From positions 186,001-250,000 of the forward strand of contig NZ_CP011883.2 of assembly GCF_000340435.2 (NCBI RefSeq): 64,000 nt of DNA, given 5' to 3'. Made by a program: the position numbers and the translations under genes. Below are positions 8,044-17,125 of this stretch, piece by piece. Below the pieces are notes generated by a model. It was given only the letters and a program-made list of their open reading frames with translations, had not been told where the DNA came from and did not search any database. Position 1 is the stretch's first letter; each line of letters opens with the position of its first letter. Origin of the DNA: Mycobacterium haemophilum DSM 44634. Lineage in GTDB: Bacteria; Actinomycetota; Actinomycetes; Mycobacteriales; Mycobacteriaceae.

Positions 8044-9498
8044 ATGACCACCGAATCAGTTGCGCAGCAGACATCGTCCAAGAGCGAGGTTCCGCCGCAC
8101 GCCCCAGCGGGGGCCAATAGTGCGGCTACCGTGGCTCGGCTTCGTCAGACGTTTGCCAGCGGGCGTACCCGTAGCGTCGAGTGGCGCACGCAGCAATTGC
8201 GTGCGCTGCAGGCGATGATGGAGGAAAACGAGGGCGCGATCGCCACGGCGCTCGCCGACGATCTGGACCGCAACCCGGTTGAGGCATTTATCGCCGACAT
8301 CGCGACGACCGTCACCGAAGCGAAGTACGCGGCCAAAAAGGTGCGCAAGTGGATGCGCCGTAAATACCGACTCTTGGAGGTTCCGCAGTTGCCTGGCCGC
8401 GGCTGGGTGGAGTACGAACCGTACGGGACGGTGCTGATCATCGGCGCCTGGAATTACCCGTTCTACTTGACGCTGGGACCAGCAGTTGGGGCGATCGCCG
8501 CGGGAAACACGATGGTGCTCAAGCCGTCGGAGATCGCAGCCGCTTCGGCACACTTGATGGCCGAGCTTGTTCCGCGTTATCTGGACAACGACGCGATCGC
8601 GGTGATCGAGGGCGACGGCACGGTCAGTCAGGAGCTGATCGCGCAGGGCCTGGACCGTGTGATGTTCACCGGCGGCACCGAGATCGGCCGCAAGGTATAC
8701 GAAGGCGCGGCACCGCATTTGACCCCGGTCACCCTCGAGCTCGGCGGCAAGAGTCCGGTGATCGTGGCGGCCGATGCCGACATCGACGTGGCGGCAAAGC
8801 GGATCGCCTGGATCAAAATCTTGAATGCCGGCCAGACCTGCGTGGCCCCCGATTACGTGTTGGCTGACGCGACGATCCGCGACGAACTGGTCAACAAGAT
8901 CGGCGCCGCTATCACCAAGTTCCGGTCTCAAGACGATCCAAGCGGACTGCGCATCGTCAACCAGCGCCAGTTCGACCGGCTGAGCGGCTATCTCTCGGAA
9001 GTGCAATCTGCGGCCGGAGGAAAAGGTGCGGTCGCCGTCGGCGGTAAGTGTGATGCATCGACGTTGCGCATCCAGCCGACCGTGGTCGTCGATCCCGATC
9101 CGGAAGGTCCGTTGATGGCAAACGAGATCTTCGGGCCGATCCTTCCGGTGCTTACCGTCCAATCATTAGACGAGGCAATAGGTTTCATTAACGCGCGACC
9201 TAAGCCACTGTCGGCATACTTGTTCACCAAGTCACGTCAGACCCGCGAACGGGTGATCAAGGAGGTGCCGGCGGGTGGCATGCTGGTCAACCACCTCGCT
9301 TTCCAGGTGTCGACGGCCAAGCTACCGTTCGGCGGTGTCGGCGCGTCGGGTATGGGTGCCTACCACGGCAAGTGGGGATTCGATGAGTTCAGCCACCGCA
9401 AGTCGGTGTTGACCAAGCCGACTCGACCCGACTTCTCGAGCATCATCTACCCGCCGTACACCGAGCGGGCATTCAAGCTGGCCCGCAGGCTGTTCTGA
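8044..9498 (+). CDS. aldehyde dehydrogenase, NAD(P)-dependent (Rv0147-like)
   Basis: A 484-residue class 3-like aldehyde dehydrogenase. Seen motifs: GAWNYPFYLTLGPAVGAIAAG with the cofactor-binding KPSE, FTGGTEIGRKV, the general base Glu232 in LELGGKSP and the nucleophile Cys266 in NAGQTCVAPDY. It would oxidise fatty or aromatic aldehydes to acids. ATG 8044 has GGAAGGAAG upstream; an in-frame ATG at 7993 would give 501 residues with weaker initiation signals, and the H37Rv annotation (about 506 residues, from memory) may use an upstream start. The two following oxidoreductases run in the same direction with short gaps. Confidence 0.92.
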   Translation: MTTESVAQQTSSKSEVPPHAPAGANSAATVARLRQTFASGRTRSVEWRTQQLRALQAMMEENEGAIATALADDLDRNPVEAFIADIATTVTEAKYAAKKVRKWMRRKYRLLEVPQLPGRGWVEYEPYGTVLIIGAWNYPFYLTLGPAVGAIAAGNTMVLKPSEIAAASAHLMAELVPRYLDNDAIAVIEGDGTVSQELIAQGLDRVMFTGGTEIGRKVYEGAAPHLTPVTLELGGKSPVIVAADADIDVAAKRIAWIKILNAGQTCVAPDYVLADATIRDELVNKIGAAITKFRSQDDPSGLRIVNQRQFDRLSGYLSEVQSAAGGKGAVAVGGKCDASTLRIQPTVVVDPDPEGPLMANEIFGPILPVLTVQSLDEAIGFINARPKPLSAYLFTKSRQTRERVIKEVPAGGMLVNHLAFQVSTAKLPFGGVGASGMGAYHGKWGFDEFSHRKSVLTKPTRPDFSSIIYPPYTERAFKLARRLF

Positions 9499-9554
9499 TT
9501 GTTGTTTGCCCCGAATCTTGGTTTGCCAACTTCCCAGTCGCAGAGAGGAACCTG

Positions 9555-10415
9555 ATGCCCGGAGTGCAAGATCGTGTCATCGTTGTCACCGGAGCCGGTG
9601 GGGGACTGGGGCGTGAATATGCCCTCACCCTTGCCCGGGAGGGCGCCAGCGTCGTCGTCAACGACCTGGGTGGGGCCCGCGATGGTACGGGCGCTGGATC
9701 GGCGATGGCCGACCATGTCGTTGCCGAGATTCGGGACGCGGGCGGCCGTGCGGTCGCCAACTATGACAGTGTCGCCACCGAGGACGGTGCGGCGAACATC
9801 ATCAAAACCGCGCTGGACGAATTCGGTGCTGTGCACGGCGTGGTGAGCAACGCCGGGATCCTGCGCGACGGCACCTTTCACAAGATGACGTCCGAAAGCT
9901 GGGACGCCGTGCTCAAGGTGCATCTCTACGGTGGGTACAACGTGTTGCGCGCGGCCTGGCCGCACTTCCGCGAGCAGAGTTTCGGGCGGGTCGTCGTCGC
10001 CACCTCTACCAGCGGACTGTTCGGCAACTTTGGCCAAACCAACTACGGGTCAGCCAAGCTCGGCCTGGTTGGCCTGATCAACACGCTGGCCCTGGAAGGC
10101 GCGAAGTACAACATCCACGCCAATGCGGTAGCTCCGATCGCGGCCACCAGGATGACTCAGGACATCATGCCGCCCGAGGTACTAGAGAAACTCACGCCAG
10201 AGTTCGTCGCGCCGGTGGTGGCCTACTTGTGCACCGAGGAATGTGCTGACAGCGGATCGGTGTTCATCGTTGGTGGTGGCAAGGTGCAGCGGACTGCGTT
10301 GTTCCAGAACGACGGCGTCAACTTCGATAAGCCGCCGTCGGTAGCGGACATCGCCGCGCAGTGGTCCGAGATCACCGACCTGTCTGGCGCGAAAAAAGCC
10401 GGATTCAAGTTGTAG
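9555..10415 (+). CDS. short-chain dehydrogenase/reductase (Rv0148-like)
   Basis: A 286-residue SDR. The cofactor motif TGAGGGLG is at residues 12-19, NAG at 99-101, and the catalytic Ser around 151-153 with Tyr164 and Lys168 (YGSAK). The sequence resembles the dehydrogenase domain of peroxisomal multifunctional enzyme 2 (17-beta-hydroxysteroid dehydrogenase 4), including the longer loop VNDLGGARDGTG, so a 3-hydroxyacyl-CoA dehydrogenase role is likely. GAGGAA precedes ATG 9555 by 4 bases. The next gene starts 5 bases after its stop. Confidence 0.92.
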   Translation: MPGVQDRVIVVTGAGGGLGREYALTLAREGASVVVNDLGGARDGTGAGSAMADHVVAEIRDAGGRAVANYDSVATEDGAANIIKTALDEFGAVHGVVSNAGILRDGTFHKMTSESWDAVLKVHLYGGYNVLRAAWPHFREQSFGRVVVATSTSGLFGNFGQTNYGSAKLGLVGLINTLALEGAKYNIHANAVAPIAATRMTQDIMPPEVLEKLTPEFVAPVVAYLCTEECADSGSVFIVGGGKVQRTALFQNDGVNFDKPPSVADIAAQWSEITDLSGAKKAGFKL

Positions 10416-10420
10416 AACAC

Positions 10421-11389
10421 ATGAAAGCCTGTGTCGTACAAAAGCTTTCTGGGCCATCCGGGATCGCGTACACTGATATCGACGATGTTTCCGGCGATGG
10501 CGGCAACGTCGTCATCGACGTTCGTGCCGCCGGAGTGTGCTTTCCTGATTTGCTGCTAAGCAAGGGTGAGTATCAACTGAAGTTGCCGCCGCCGTTCGTG
10601 CCGGGGATGGAAACCGCAGGTGTCGTACGGTCGGCGCCGCCTGGTTCGGGTTTACATGTGGGCGAACGGGTTTCGGCGTTCGGAGTGCTCGGCGGCTATG
10701 CCGAACAAGTGGCCGTTCCGGTGGCTAACGTGGTGCGCAGCCCCGCGGAACTCGATGATGCCGAAGCGGTATCGTTGTTGGTGAACTACAACACCATGTA
10801 CTTTGCCTTGGCTCGTCGCGCCGCAATGCGGCCGGCTGACAGCGTGTTGGTGTTAGGCGCCGCCGGCGGAGTTGGTACGGCGGCGGTTCAGATCGCCAAG
10901 GCGATGGGTGCGAGCCAGGTGATAGCGGTGGTGCACCGCGAGAACGCAACTGACTATGTCTCGTCGTTGGGCGCCGACGTGGTGCTGCCGTTGACTGATG
11001 GCTGGGCTCAGCGGGTGCGGGAACACACCTATGGTCGCGGTGTGGACATCGTCGTCGATCCCATTGGTGGCGCAGCCTTCGACGACGCGATTCGAGTGCT
11101 GGCCATCGACGGTAAGCTGCTGGTCATCGGCTTCGCCGCAGGCGATATCCCTACCCTTAAGGTCAACCGGCTGCTGCTGCGCAACGTCAGCGTGATGGGC
11201 GTGGCGTGGGGCGAGTACCTCAACAAGGTCCCCGGTTCGGCGGCCTTGTTCTCCTGGGGCCTAGGCCAGTTGGTTTTTTTGGGCCTGAAACCACCTCCGC
11301 CGCAACGCTATCCGTTGTCGGAAGCGCAGGCTGCGTTGCAGTGTCTAGCCGATGGCGGTGTGCTGGGCAAGCTTGTCCTCGAGCCTTAG
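10421..11389 (+). CDS. quinone oxidoreductase-like MDR protein (Rv0149-like)
   Basis: A 322-residue zinc-free medium-chain dehydrogenase. The N-terminal GroES-like part contains PPFVPGMETAGVV; the Rossmann motif is VLVLGAAGGVGTAAVQIAK, followed by a GADVVLPL NADPH-recognition region and VNRLLLRNVSVMGVAWGEY. It is related to quinone oxidoreductase and acryloyl-CoA reductase, and may reduce an enoyl intermediate made in the same three-gene set. ATG 10421 is used; the longer frame to 10361 overlaps the SDR gene. Confidence 0.9.
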   Translation: MKACVVQKLSGPSGIAYTDIDDVSGDGGNVVIDVRAAGVCFPDLLLSKGEYQLKLPPPFVPGMETAGVVRSAPPGSGLHVGERVSAFGVLGGYAEQVAVPVANVVRSPAELDDAEAVSLLVNYNTMYFALARRAAMRPADSVLVLGAAGGVGTAAVQIAKAMGASQVIAVVHRENATDYVSSLGADVVLPLTDGWAQRVREHTYGRGVDIVVDPIGGAAFDDAIRVLAIDGKLLVIGFAAGDIPTLKVNRLLLRNVSVMGVAWGEYLNKVPGSAALFSWGLGQLVFLGLKPPPPQRYPLSEAQAALQCLADGGVLGKLVLEP

Positions 11390-11762
11390 GGGGCATCTAA
11401 GCTCGGCGCTGCGCTGGCCGTAGCCGGCACCGCACAATGCGTCGGCTTCAGCACATCAGTGGGTAATAACCTTTGCCAAGGAGCCCGCGCAGCACATCGG
11501 GGTGGGGGTGAGTCGGTTAGCCGGTTGCGTCGGCCAGCCGATATGGTGTCCAGTGGTCATTGCGGCGATTCCTTTGCTGAGCAACTTTGGAGGTCCCCGA
11601 AAATCAGCCGATGTCTCTCGTTTATCCGGCTATCACACACCGGTTGTCAACCCACGGCCGGACTCCTACACAACCTCGGGGGCGCAACCCAATAGCAGCA
11701 CCGCAGACGTCAACACGACTGACAGCAGTCGTCACCAGCCGGAAGGAACCAAGAACAAAGAG
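11390..11762 (+). other. spacer upstream of the PPE gene
   Basis: About 370 bases. The PPE reading frame stays open back to 11502, but that stretch has no PPE-like or signal-peptide character and is treated as untranslated. H37Rv carries Rv0150c, PE1 and PE2 around here (from memory); none of them is visible. Confidence 0.5.
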
Positions 11763-12353
11763 ATGGACTACGAACAGCAAGCGCCGGAGATTAACTCCGC
11801 CCGCATGTACAGCGGCGCGGGTCCGGATCCGATGTATGCCGCCGTCAGTGCGTGGAACAGCTTGGCCGCTCAGGTAGATAACACCGCGGATGCGCTCGCG
11901 GACGTGCTCAGGATCCTGCTAGAGGAGTGGACAGGTCCAACGGCGGTACGGATGTTTCAGGCGACAGCGCCGTTTCAGCTGTGGCTGATTGGCCTCGCAC
12001 AGCAGATCCGGCAGACCGCCGCGCAGCTCGACGGTGTTTACCAGGCCTATCGCTTAGCGTTTCGGGCGACCGTGCACCCGCAGACGATCGCCGCAAATCG
12101 CCTTGAGTTGAAGAAGCTAACAGCGGCTAACTTGCTCGGGCTACACGATAAGGAGATCCAGGATCTCGAAGAGGAGTATTTGCAATACTGGGCCCAGGAC
12201 ATTGACGTGATGAAGGCCTATGAAACTACCGTGAACCTTGCCTTGGCGGCGCTGCCTTCGTGGACGTCGGCGCCGGGAGTCGCCGCCAACGCTGGAGTGG
12301 TCCGGCAGGCCAGCGCCATGACCGTGCTCAGCCAGTTGTTGAGGAGCACGTGA
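11763..12353 (+). CDS. PPE-family protein consisting of the PPE domain only
   Basis: A 196-residue protein whose whole length is a PPE domain. It begins MDYEQQAPEINSARMYSGAG: the canonical PPE triplet is APE here. The WxG-type turn EEWTGPTA is at about residues 57-64, followed by helices including TVHPQTIAANRLELKKL and a YLQYWAQDIDVM segment matching the MW/YWAQD region. It lacks the usual long C-terminal repeats. PPE proteins pair with a PE partner and are exported by ESX systems, here presumably with the PE gene 172 bases downstream. ATG 11763 is chosen because PPE homology starts there. Unusually, the PPE gene precedes the PE gene. Confidence 0.78.
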   Translation: MDYEQQAPEINSARMYSGAGPDPMYAAVSAWNSLAAQVDNTADALADVLRILLEEWTGPTAVRMFQATAPFQLWLIGLAQQIRQTAAQLDGVYQAYRLAFRATVHPQTIAANRLELKKLTAANLLGLHDKEIQDLEEEYLQYWAQDIDVMKAYETTVNLALAALPSWTSAPGVAANAGVVRQASAMTVLSQLLRST

Positions 12354-12425
12354 TGGTTGGTACCGGATTTACGGGGTTGACTTGTGTGCCGGGGTTGATC
12401 GTGTTGACGCCGGGGCCACCGTCGT

Positions 12426-12525
12426 GTTCCTCGCATCAACGCCAGTGGTGCGGACAGCGCAAGCGAACGAAACTCGACCAGCCCCGTGCAGATGCTCGGG
12501 TTCATCAAAGAGAAACGGAGTCGCC
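12426..12525 (+). repeat. PE leader sequence, copy 1 (pair with 23774-23870)
   Basis: The 100 bases before the PE start at 12526 align by eye with the 97 bases before the PE start at 23871, sharing GGTGCG-ACAG, CCAGCCC and a terminal CGGAGTCG box next to the ATG. The two PE genes therefore arose by duplication including their upstream region. The CGGAG element serves as ribosome binding site. Confidence 0.6.
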
Positions 12526-12825
12526 ATGTCTTTTGTGACCACAGAACCCGGCGTGTTGACGACAGCGGCTGCGAAGATACGAAATATTGTTAATGGTCTG
12601 GTCAACAGCACTGACGCGGCGGCCGATCCAACGATCCATCTCCAGCCTCCGGCTACCGACGAGGTGTCGATCATGGCAATGGAGCGCTTCAGCGCGCATG
12701 CGGCGGCGTATCAGGCGGTCATCGCTGAGGCCTCGCTCGTTTGTGGGGAATTCATCGGAGCCTTGAAGAACGGCGCCGCGGACTATTCGGACGCTGAGGC
12801 CCACAACGCCGAAACTACCGCCTGA
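12526..12825 (+). CDS. PE-family protein (short)
   Basis: A 99-residue PE domain starting MSFVTTEPGVLTTAAAKIRNI, with VSIMAMERFSAHAAAYQAV and ending in DYSDAEAHNAETT. The helical hairpin, the AAAY motif and the YxDAE-like export signal (YSDAE, matching the type VII YxxxD/E signal) are visible. ATG 12526 follows a CGGAG site; the frame is open upstream but has no PE homology. It is paralogous to the PE gene at 23871, with the same leader, and probably partners the PPE protein encoded just upstream. Confidence 0.8.
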   Translation: MSFVTTEPGVLTTAAAKIRNIVNGLVNSTDAAADPTIHLQPPATDEVSIMAMERFSAHAAAYQAVIAEASLVCGEFIGALKNGAADYSDAEAHNAETTA

Positions 12826-12902
12826 GCTAGCTGAAGGCGATACCAGCACCGCAGCTATCGGTACGGCTGGCAACAGCGTCGTTGTCAGCCAAAGGAACCC
12901 GC

Positions 12903-13751
12903 CTAGCTCAGCAGTGTGCTGCGCAGCTGGTCGACGTCAGCCTCGGTGATACCCGCATCGCGCAGGTAGCCGTCCAGCGACCCGTAGGCGTCGTCGATCG
13001 TCTGCCGCGCGGCGGCCAGATACTCCTCACGCACACCGAGAACCCCGTCGGACAGCCGGGCCGCGGTGAACGTCACCACTTCGGGGGTCAGTTCGGTCAT
13101 CTCGGCGCGCTGTTGGATCATCTCGGAGACCCGAGCCCGCAGCTGCGGTGCGGCGTCATTGCTGCGCAGGAAATCGGCGACAATGCTGTCGCGATCAATA
13201 CCAATCGTTTCCAGCACCGTGGCGACCACGAAGCCAGTGCGATCCTTGCCGGCGAAACAGTGCGTCAGCACCGAGCGGCCGGCGGCCAGCAGTGTGATGA
13301 CGCGGTGCAGCGCGGATTGGGCCCCGTTACGCATTGGGAATTGGCGGTATTCGTCGGTCATGTAGCGGGTGGCGGCCGCATTAATGGATTGGTCCGAATC
13401 TTCCGCTACGGCGTTGGCCAGGAGCTGCTGAAAGGCGCGTTCGTGCGGGGCCGCGCCGTCGGTTTCGGCGCCATCATCGGCTTTTGGGGCGGCGATGTCA
13501 GGGAATGGCAGACGATGGATCTCGATGCCGTCGGGTACTCGTCCCGGCCCGCCACGGGAGACCTCCCGCGCCGCACGCAGGTCAGCAACGTCGGTGATCC
13601 CCAGCCGGCGTAGGGTCGCCCGGCCGTCGTCGTCGAGCCGGCTTAGCTCGCTGGAGCGAAACAGCCGTCCGGGCCGCAGCAACGCCCCCGTGCTGTCTGA
13701 AACATCACGAAAGTTCCACGCGCCCGGTAGTTCCCGAATAGCCTCAGCCAT
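12903..13751 (-). CDS. ptbB: secreted protein tyrosine/lipid phosphatase PtpB
   Basis: A 282-residue phosphatase. The P-loop HCFAGKDRTG carries catalytic Cys165 and Arg171, and the extra lysine within the loop (AGKDR) is the signature of the MptpB type with triple specificity. The N-terminus AIRELPGAWNFRDV and FRSSELSRLDDDGR match the M. tuberculosis protein, a virulence factor that acts in the host macrophage and dephosphorylates phosphotyrosine and phosphoinositides. No classical signal peptide is seen, as in the known protein. The ATG lies one base after the fadE2 stop, implying translational coupling with fadE2 upstream. An in-frame start at 13808 lies inside fadE2 and is rejected. Confidence 0.93.
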   Translation of the reverse strand: MAEAIRELPGAWNFRDVSDSTGALLRPGRLFRSSELSRLDDDGRATLRRLGITDVADLRAAREVSRGGPGRVPDGIEIHRLPFPDIAAPKADDGAETDGAAPHERAFQQLLANAVAEDSDQSINAAATRYMTDEYRQFPMRNGAQSALHRVITLLAAGRSVLTHCFAGKDRTGFVVATVLETIGIDRDSIVADFLRSNDAAPQLRARVSEMIQQRAEMTELTPEVVTFTAARLSDGVLGVREEYLAAARQTIDDAYGSLDGYLRDAGITEADVDQLRSTLLS

Positions 13752-13752
13752 G

Positions 13753-14985
13753 TTAGGTGACTGCCGCGGCAAACGGGGATTTCTCCCGCGCCAGTTCGGC
13801 GCGCGCAATGGATCGCATGTGCACCTCGTCGGGTCCGTCGAAGATGCGCATCGCGCGATGCCAGGCGTAGAGCCGGGCCAGCACGGTGTCGTCGCTGACG
13901 CCGGCGGCCCCGTGCACCTGGATTGCGCGGTCGATCACGTCGCAGGCCACTTGCGGAGCCACCGCCTTGATCATCGCGACCAGGTGCCGCGCCTCTTTGT
14001 TGCCATACTGGTCGATTGTCCACGCCGCCTTCTCGCACAGCAGCCTGGCTTGGTCAATTTCGTTGCGGGACTTAGCAATCGCCTGCTGCACGACGCCCTG
14101 TTCGGCCAGTGGACGGCCGAACGCCACCCGAGTGCGGACGCGGTCCACCATGAGTGCGAGCGCGCGTTCGGCTCCACCCAGCGCACGCATGCAGTGGTGG
14201 ATGCGACCCGGCCCCAGCCGGGCTTGCGCGATCGCGAAGCCGCTCCCCTCGCCGCCGAGCAGATTGGTGGCCGGCACCCGGACGTTGTCGTAGACCACCT
14301 CGCAGTGGCCGTGCTGGTCCTGCCAGCCGAACACCGGCGTCGAGCGGACAATTGTCACCCCGGGGGTATCCATCGGCACCAGGATCATCGATTGCTGTTG
14401 GTGCGCGGCGGCATCGGGATTGGTGCGGCCCATCACAATCAGGATCTGGCAGCGCGGATCAGCTGCCCCGGACGTCCACCATTTGCGGCCGTTGACGATG
14501 TAGTCGTCGCCGTCACGCGAGATGGTGGTTTCGATATTGCGGGCGTCGCTGCTGGCGACCGCCGGCTCGGTCATCGAAAAGGCGCTGCGAATCTCGCCGT
14601 CCAGCAACGGCTGCAACCACCTCGTGCGCTGCTCGTCGGTGCCGAACATGTGCAGGATCTCCATGTTGCCGGTGTCCGGCGCCGCGCAGTTGAGTGCCTC
14701 GGGCGCGATCTCCAGGCTCCAGCCGGTCAGCTCGGCCAGCGGCGCGTATTCCAGGTTGGTCAATCCCGACTCCGCCGGTAGGAACAAGTTCCACAGACCG
14801 CGCTCTTTGGCCTTGGTCTTCAGTTCCTCAATGATTGGCGGCACCGTGTGGTCGTGCGGGCCGGCCTGGTGACGGTATTGGTCGTAGTCGGCCTCGGCTG
14901 CGAAGATGTACTCGGTCATGAAGTCGGACAGCCGCTTGTGGTAGTCGATGGCCTTGGCCGACATCGCGAAGTCCATATCCGCCAC
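13753..14985 (-). CDS. fadE2: acyl-CoA dehydrogenase FadE2
   Basis: A 410-residue flavoprotein of the ACAD10/11-like branch of acyl-CoA dehydrogenases. FSMTEPAVASSDARNI is the first acyl-CoA dehydrogenase signature (FAD contact), followed by the middle beta domain (YIVNGRKWWTSGAADPRC) and the C-terminal helices with QVHGAAGVSDDTVLARLYAWHRAMRI. The enzyme would catalyse alpha,beta-dehydrogenation of an acyl-CoA in beta-oxidation. It is the first gene of a pair with ptbB, separated by one base. Start ATG 14985; the frame agrees with family length. Confidence 0.92.
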   Translation of the reverse strand: MADMDFAMSAKAIDYHKRLSDFMTEYIFAAEADYDQYRHQAGPHDHTVPPIIEELKTKAKERGLWNLFLPAESGLTNLEYAPLAELTGWSLEIAPEALNCAAPDTGNMEILHMFGTDEQRTRWLQPLLDGEIRSAFSMTEPAVASSDARNIETTISRDGDDYIVNGRKWWTSGAADPRCQILIVMGRTNPDAAAHQQQSMILVPMDTPGVTIVRSTPVFGWQDQHGHCEVVYDNVRVPATNLLGGEGSGFAIAQARLGPGRIHHCMRALGGAERALALMVDRVRTRVAFGRPLAEQGVVQQAIAKSRNEIDQARLLCEKAAWTIDQYGNKEARHLVAMIKAVAPQVACDVIDRAIQVHGAAGVSDDTVLARLYAWHRAMRIFDGPDEVHMRSIARAELAREKSPFAAAVT

Positions 14986-15100
14986 GATAGGTCACGTCCG
15001 GTGCCGCTGAGTTTCCGGTCGCTGGCGCGAGATTGACGCGACATTGAAACGACGTTGAAGACGCGCGCTTGGCGGCCGGTGAACGTGCACGATAGACGTT

Positions 15101-15562
15101 ATGAGTGAGCCTCGCCCGCCGTTTCCGCCGTTCACCGTAGAAACCGCGATCCAGAAAATTCAGGCCGCAGAGGATGCCTGGAACACCCGCGACCCGGGCC
15201 ACGTGAGTTTGGGCTACACGCTTGACTCGCAATGGCGGAACCGCAGCGAACACATCGTCGGCAGGGACGAGATCGTGGCTTTTCTGGCTCGCAAATGGCA
15301 ACGCGAACTCGACTACTCGCTACGCAAAAGTTTGTGGGACTTCCACGACAATCGCATTGCGGTCCGGTTCCAGTACGAGTGCCGTGATTACGCCGGTCAG
15401 TGGTACCGCAGCTACGGCAACGAATTGTGGGAATTCACGCCGTTGGGCTTGATGTCGCGCCGCGAAGCCAGCATTAACGATGTGCCGATCTCCGAGTCCG
15501 AGCGCCGTTACTTCGGGCCTCGCCCCCCGTCTGAACACGGCCACGACATTCCACTCTGGTAG
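15101..15562 (+). CDS. DUF1348 / NTF2-like protein
   Basis: A 153-residue protein with the conserved pattern of DUF1348 (SnoaL-like): PPFPPFTVETAIQKIQAAEDAWNTRD, then TLDSQWRNRSEHIVGRDEIVAFL, WDFHDNRIAVRFQYECRD and a GNELWEFTPLGLMSRREASIND core, ending in PPSEHGHDIPLW. The NTF2-like fold is clear; no enzymatic activity is assigned to the family with confidence. It is divergent from fadE2 and upstream of pntAa. I do not recall this gene between fadE2 and pntAa in H37Rv. Confidence 0.85.
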   Translation: MSEPRPPFPPFTVETAIQKIQAAEDAWNTRDPGHVSLGYTLDSQWRNRSEHIVGRDEIVAFLARKWQRELDYSLRKSLWDFHDNRIAVRFQYECRDYAGQWYRSYGNELWEFTPLGLMSRREASINDVPISESERRYFGPRPPSEHGHDIPLW

Positions 15563-15679
15563 GCGTGGCCTGCGGACGAGCGCGAGCTGGAGCCGAGCAA
15601 TCGGGTTAGGGTGTCTGAGCACGCCCGGCAATCAACCTGCTAGGCAATCTCACGGCTAAGGAAAGTGGATGTACGCGCC

Positions 15680-16777
15680 ATGACAGAAGCGCAGACGACG
15701 GTTGGCGTGGTCGCCGAGTCCGGGTCCGACGAGCGGCGCGTCGCGTTGGTGCCCAAGGCGGTCGCGTCGCTGGTGAACAGCGGTCTAGCGGTAGTGGTCG
15801 AGTCCGGCGCGGGCGAAGGCGCGCTGCTTCCCGACGAGCTCTACACGGAGGCCGGCGCTCGCATCGGGGACGCGTGGGGCGCCGATGTCGTCGTCAAAGT
15901 GGCGCCGCCGACCGCAGCCGAGGTCGGCCGGCTGCGCCGCGGGCAGACGCTGATCGGCTTCTTGGCGCCGCGCAATGCCGACAACTCGATTGGCGTGCTG
16001 AAGCAAGCTGGTGTGCAAGCGTTCGCGCTCGAGGCCATCCCGCGCATCTCGCGGGCACAAGTGATGGATGCGCTGTCGTCGCAAGCCAACGTGGCCGGAT
16101 ACAAGGCGGTGTTGCTCGCGGCGTCTGAGTCGACCCGGTTCTTCCCGATGCTGACGACGGCTGCAGGCACGGTAAAGCCGGCCACCGTGCTGGTGCTCGG
16201 TGTCGGGGTGGCGGGCCTGCAAGCGCTGGCGACGGCCAAGCGCCTCGGCGCGCGGACCACCGGCTATGACGTGCGTCCTGAGGTGGCCGACCAGGTCCGC
16301 TCGGTGGGGGCGCAGTGGCTCGATATCGGCATTGACGCCGCCGGTGCGGGTGGCTACGCCCGTGAGCTCACCGACGACGAACGCGCTCAGCAGCAGAAGG
16401 CACTGGAAAAGGCGATCAGCGGCTTCGACGTGGTGATCACCACGGCGCTGGTGCCGGGCCGCCCCGCGCCGCGGTTGGTGACCGCCGCGGCGGTGGAGGC
16501 AATGAAACCCGGCAGCGTAGTGGTGGACCTCGCTGGGGAAACCGGCGGCAACTGCGAGCTCACCGAGCCCGGGCAGACCGTGGTCAAGCATGACGTCACC
16601 ATTGCGGCGCCGCTGAATCTGCCGGCGACGATGCCCGAGCACGCCAGCGAGCTCTACAGCAAGAACATCACGGCGCTGTTGGACCTGTTACTCAAGGACG
16701 GCCAGCTGGCGCCGGACTTCGACGACGAAGTCGTCGCGGAGTCATGTGTGACCCGCCGCGCCGGAGAGGACACGTAA
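15680..16777 (+). CDS. pntAa: NAD(P) transhydrogenase subunit alpha part 1 PntAa
   Basis: A 365-residue soluble NAD(H)-binding subunit (domain I). Seen: VGVVAESGSDERRVALVPKAV at the N-terminus, then the Rossmann motif VLVLGVGVAGLQALATAKRLGA and the TGYDVRPE acidic residue that selects NAD over NADP, and the loop VPGRPAPRLVTAAAVEAMKPGS. Proton-translocating transhydrogenase couples hydride transfer from NADH to NADP+ to proton re-entry. ATG 15680 matches family length; an in-frame GTG at 15665 lies nearer the AAGGAAAG site and is an alternative start. pntAb begins immediately after the stop. Confidence 0.93.
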   Translation: MTEAQTTVGVVAESGSDERRVALVPKAVASLVNSGLAVVVESGAGEGALLPDELYTEAGARIGDAWGADVVVKVAPPTAAEVGRLRRGQTLIGFLAPRNADNSIGVLKQAGVQAFALEAIPRISRAQVMDALSSQANVAGYKAVLLAASESTRFFPMLTTAAGTVKPATVLVLGVGVAGLQALATAKRLGARTTGYDVRPEVADQVRSVGAQWLDIGIDAAGAGGYARELTDDERAQQQKALEKAISGFDVVITTALVPGRPAPRLVTAAAVEAMKPGSVVVDLAGETGGNCELTEPGQTVVKHDVTIAAPLNLPATMPEHASELYSKNITALLDLLLKDGQLAPDFDDEVVAESCVTRRAGEDT

Positions 16778-17125
16778 ATGTTCGGAATGTACGACGAGCT
16801 ATTGGCCAACTTGGCGATCCTGGTGCTGTCCGGGTTCGTTGGGTTCGCGGTGATCTCCAAAGTCCCCAACACGCTGCACACCCCGCTGATGTCGGGCACC
16901 AACGCCATCCACGGCATTGTGGTGCTCGGCGCGCTGGTGGTGTTCGGAGAGGTTGAGCATCCATCGCTTGCCGTGCAGATCATCCTGTTCGTCGCGGTCG
17001 TATTCGGCACGCTGAATGTGATCGGCGGGTTCATCGTCACCGACCGGATGCTGGGCATGTTCAAGGGCAAGAAACGCGCCCTGCCCGCCCAGACCCAGAA
17101 CGCAGAAGGGCCCGCCGCCAAATGA
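16778..17125 (+). CDS. pntAb: NAD(P) transhydrogenase subunit alpha part 2 PntAb
   Basis: A 115-residue membrane subunit (part of domain II). Three to four hydrophobic helices are visible: LLANLAILVLSGFVGFAVI, GIVVLGALVVFGEV and IILFVAVVFGTLNVIGGFIV, then a basic cytosolic tail. VPNTLHTPLMSGTNAIHG is the strongly conserved loop of PntA C-terminal domains. ATG abuts the pntAa stop with no gap and the gene overlaps pntB by the 4-base ATGA. Confidence 0.93.
   Translation: MFGMYDELLANLAILVLSGFVGFAVISKVPNTLHTPLMSGTNAIHGIVVLGALVVFGEVEHPSLAVQIILFVAVVFGTLNVIGGFIVTDRMLGMFKGKKRALPAQTQNAEGPAAK

Noticed and set aside
11502..11762. N-terminal extension of the PPE gene
   Set aside because: No PPE, signal or conserved character; PPE homology begins exactly at ATG 11763.
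15785..16642. 285-residue minus-strand frame opposite pntAa
   Set aside because: His/Arg-rich shadow of the highly conserved pntAa gene.
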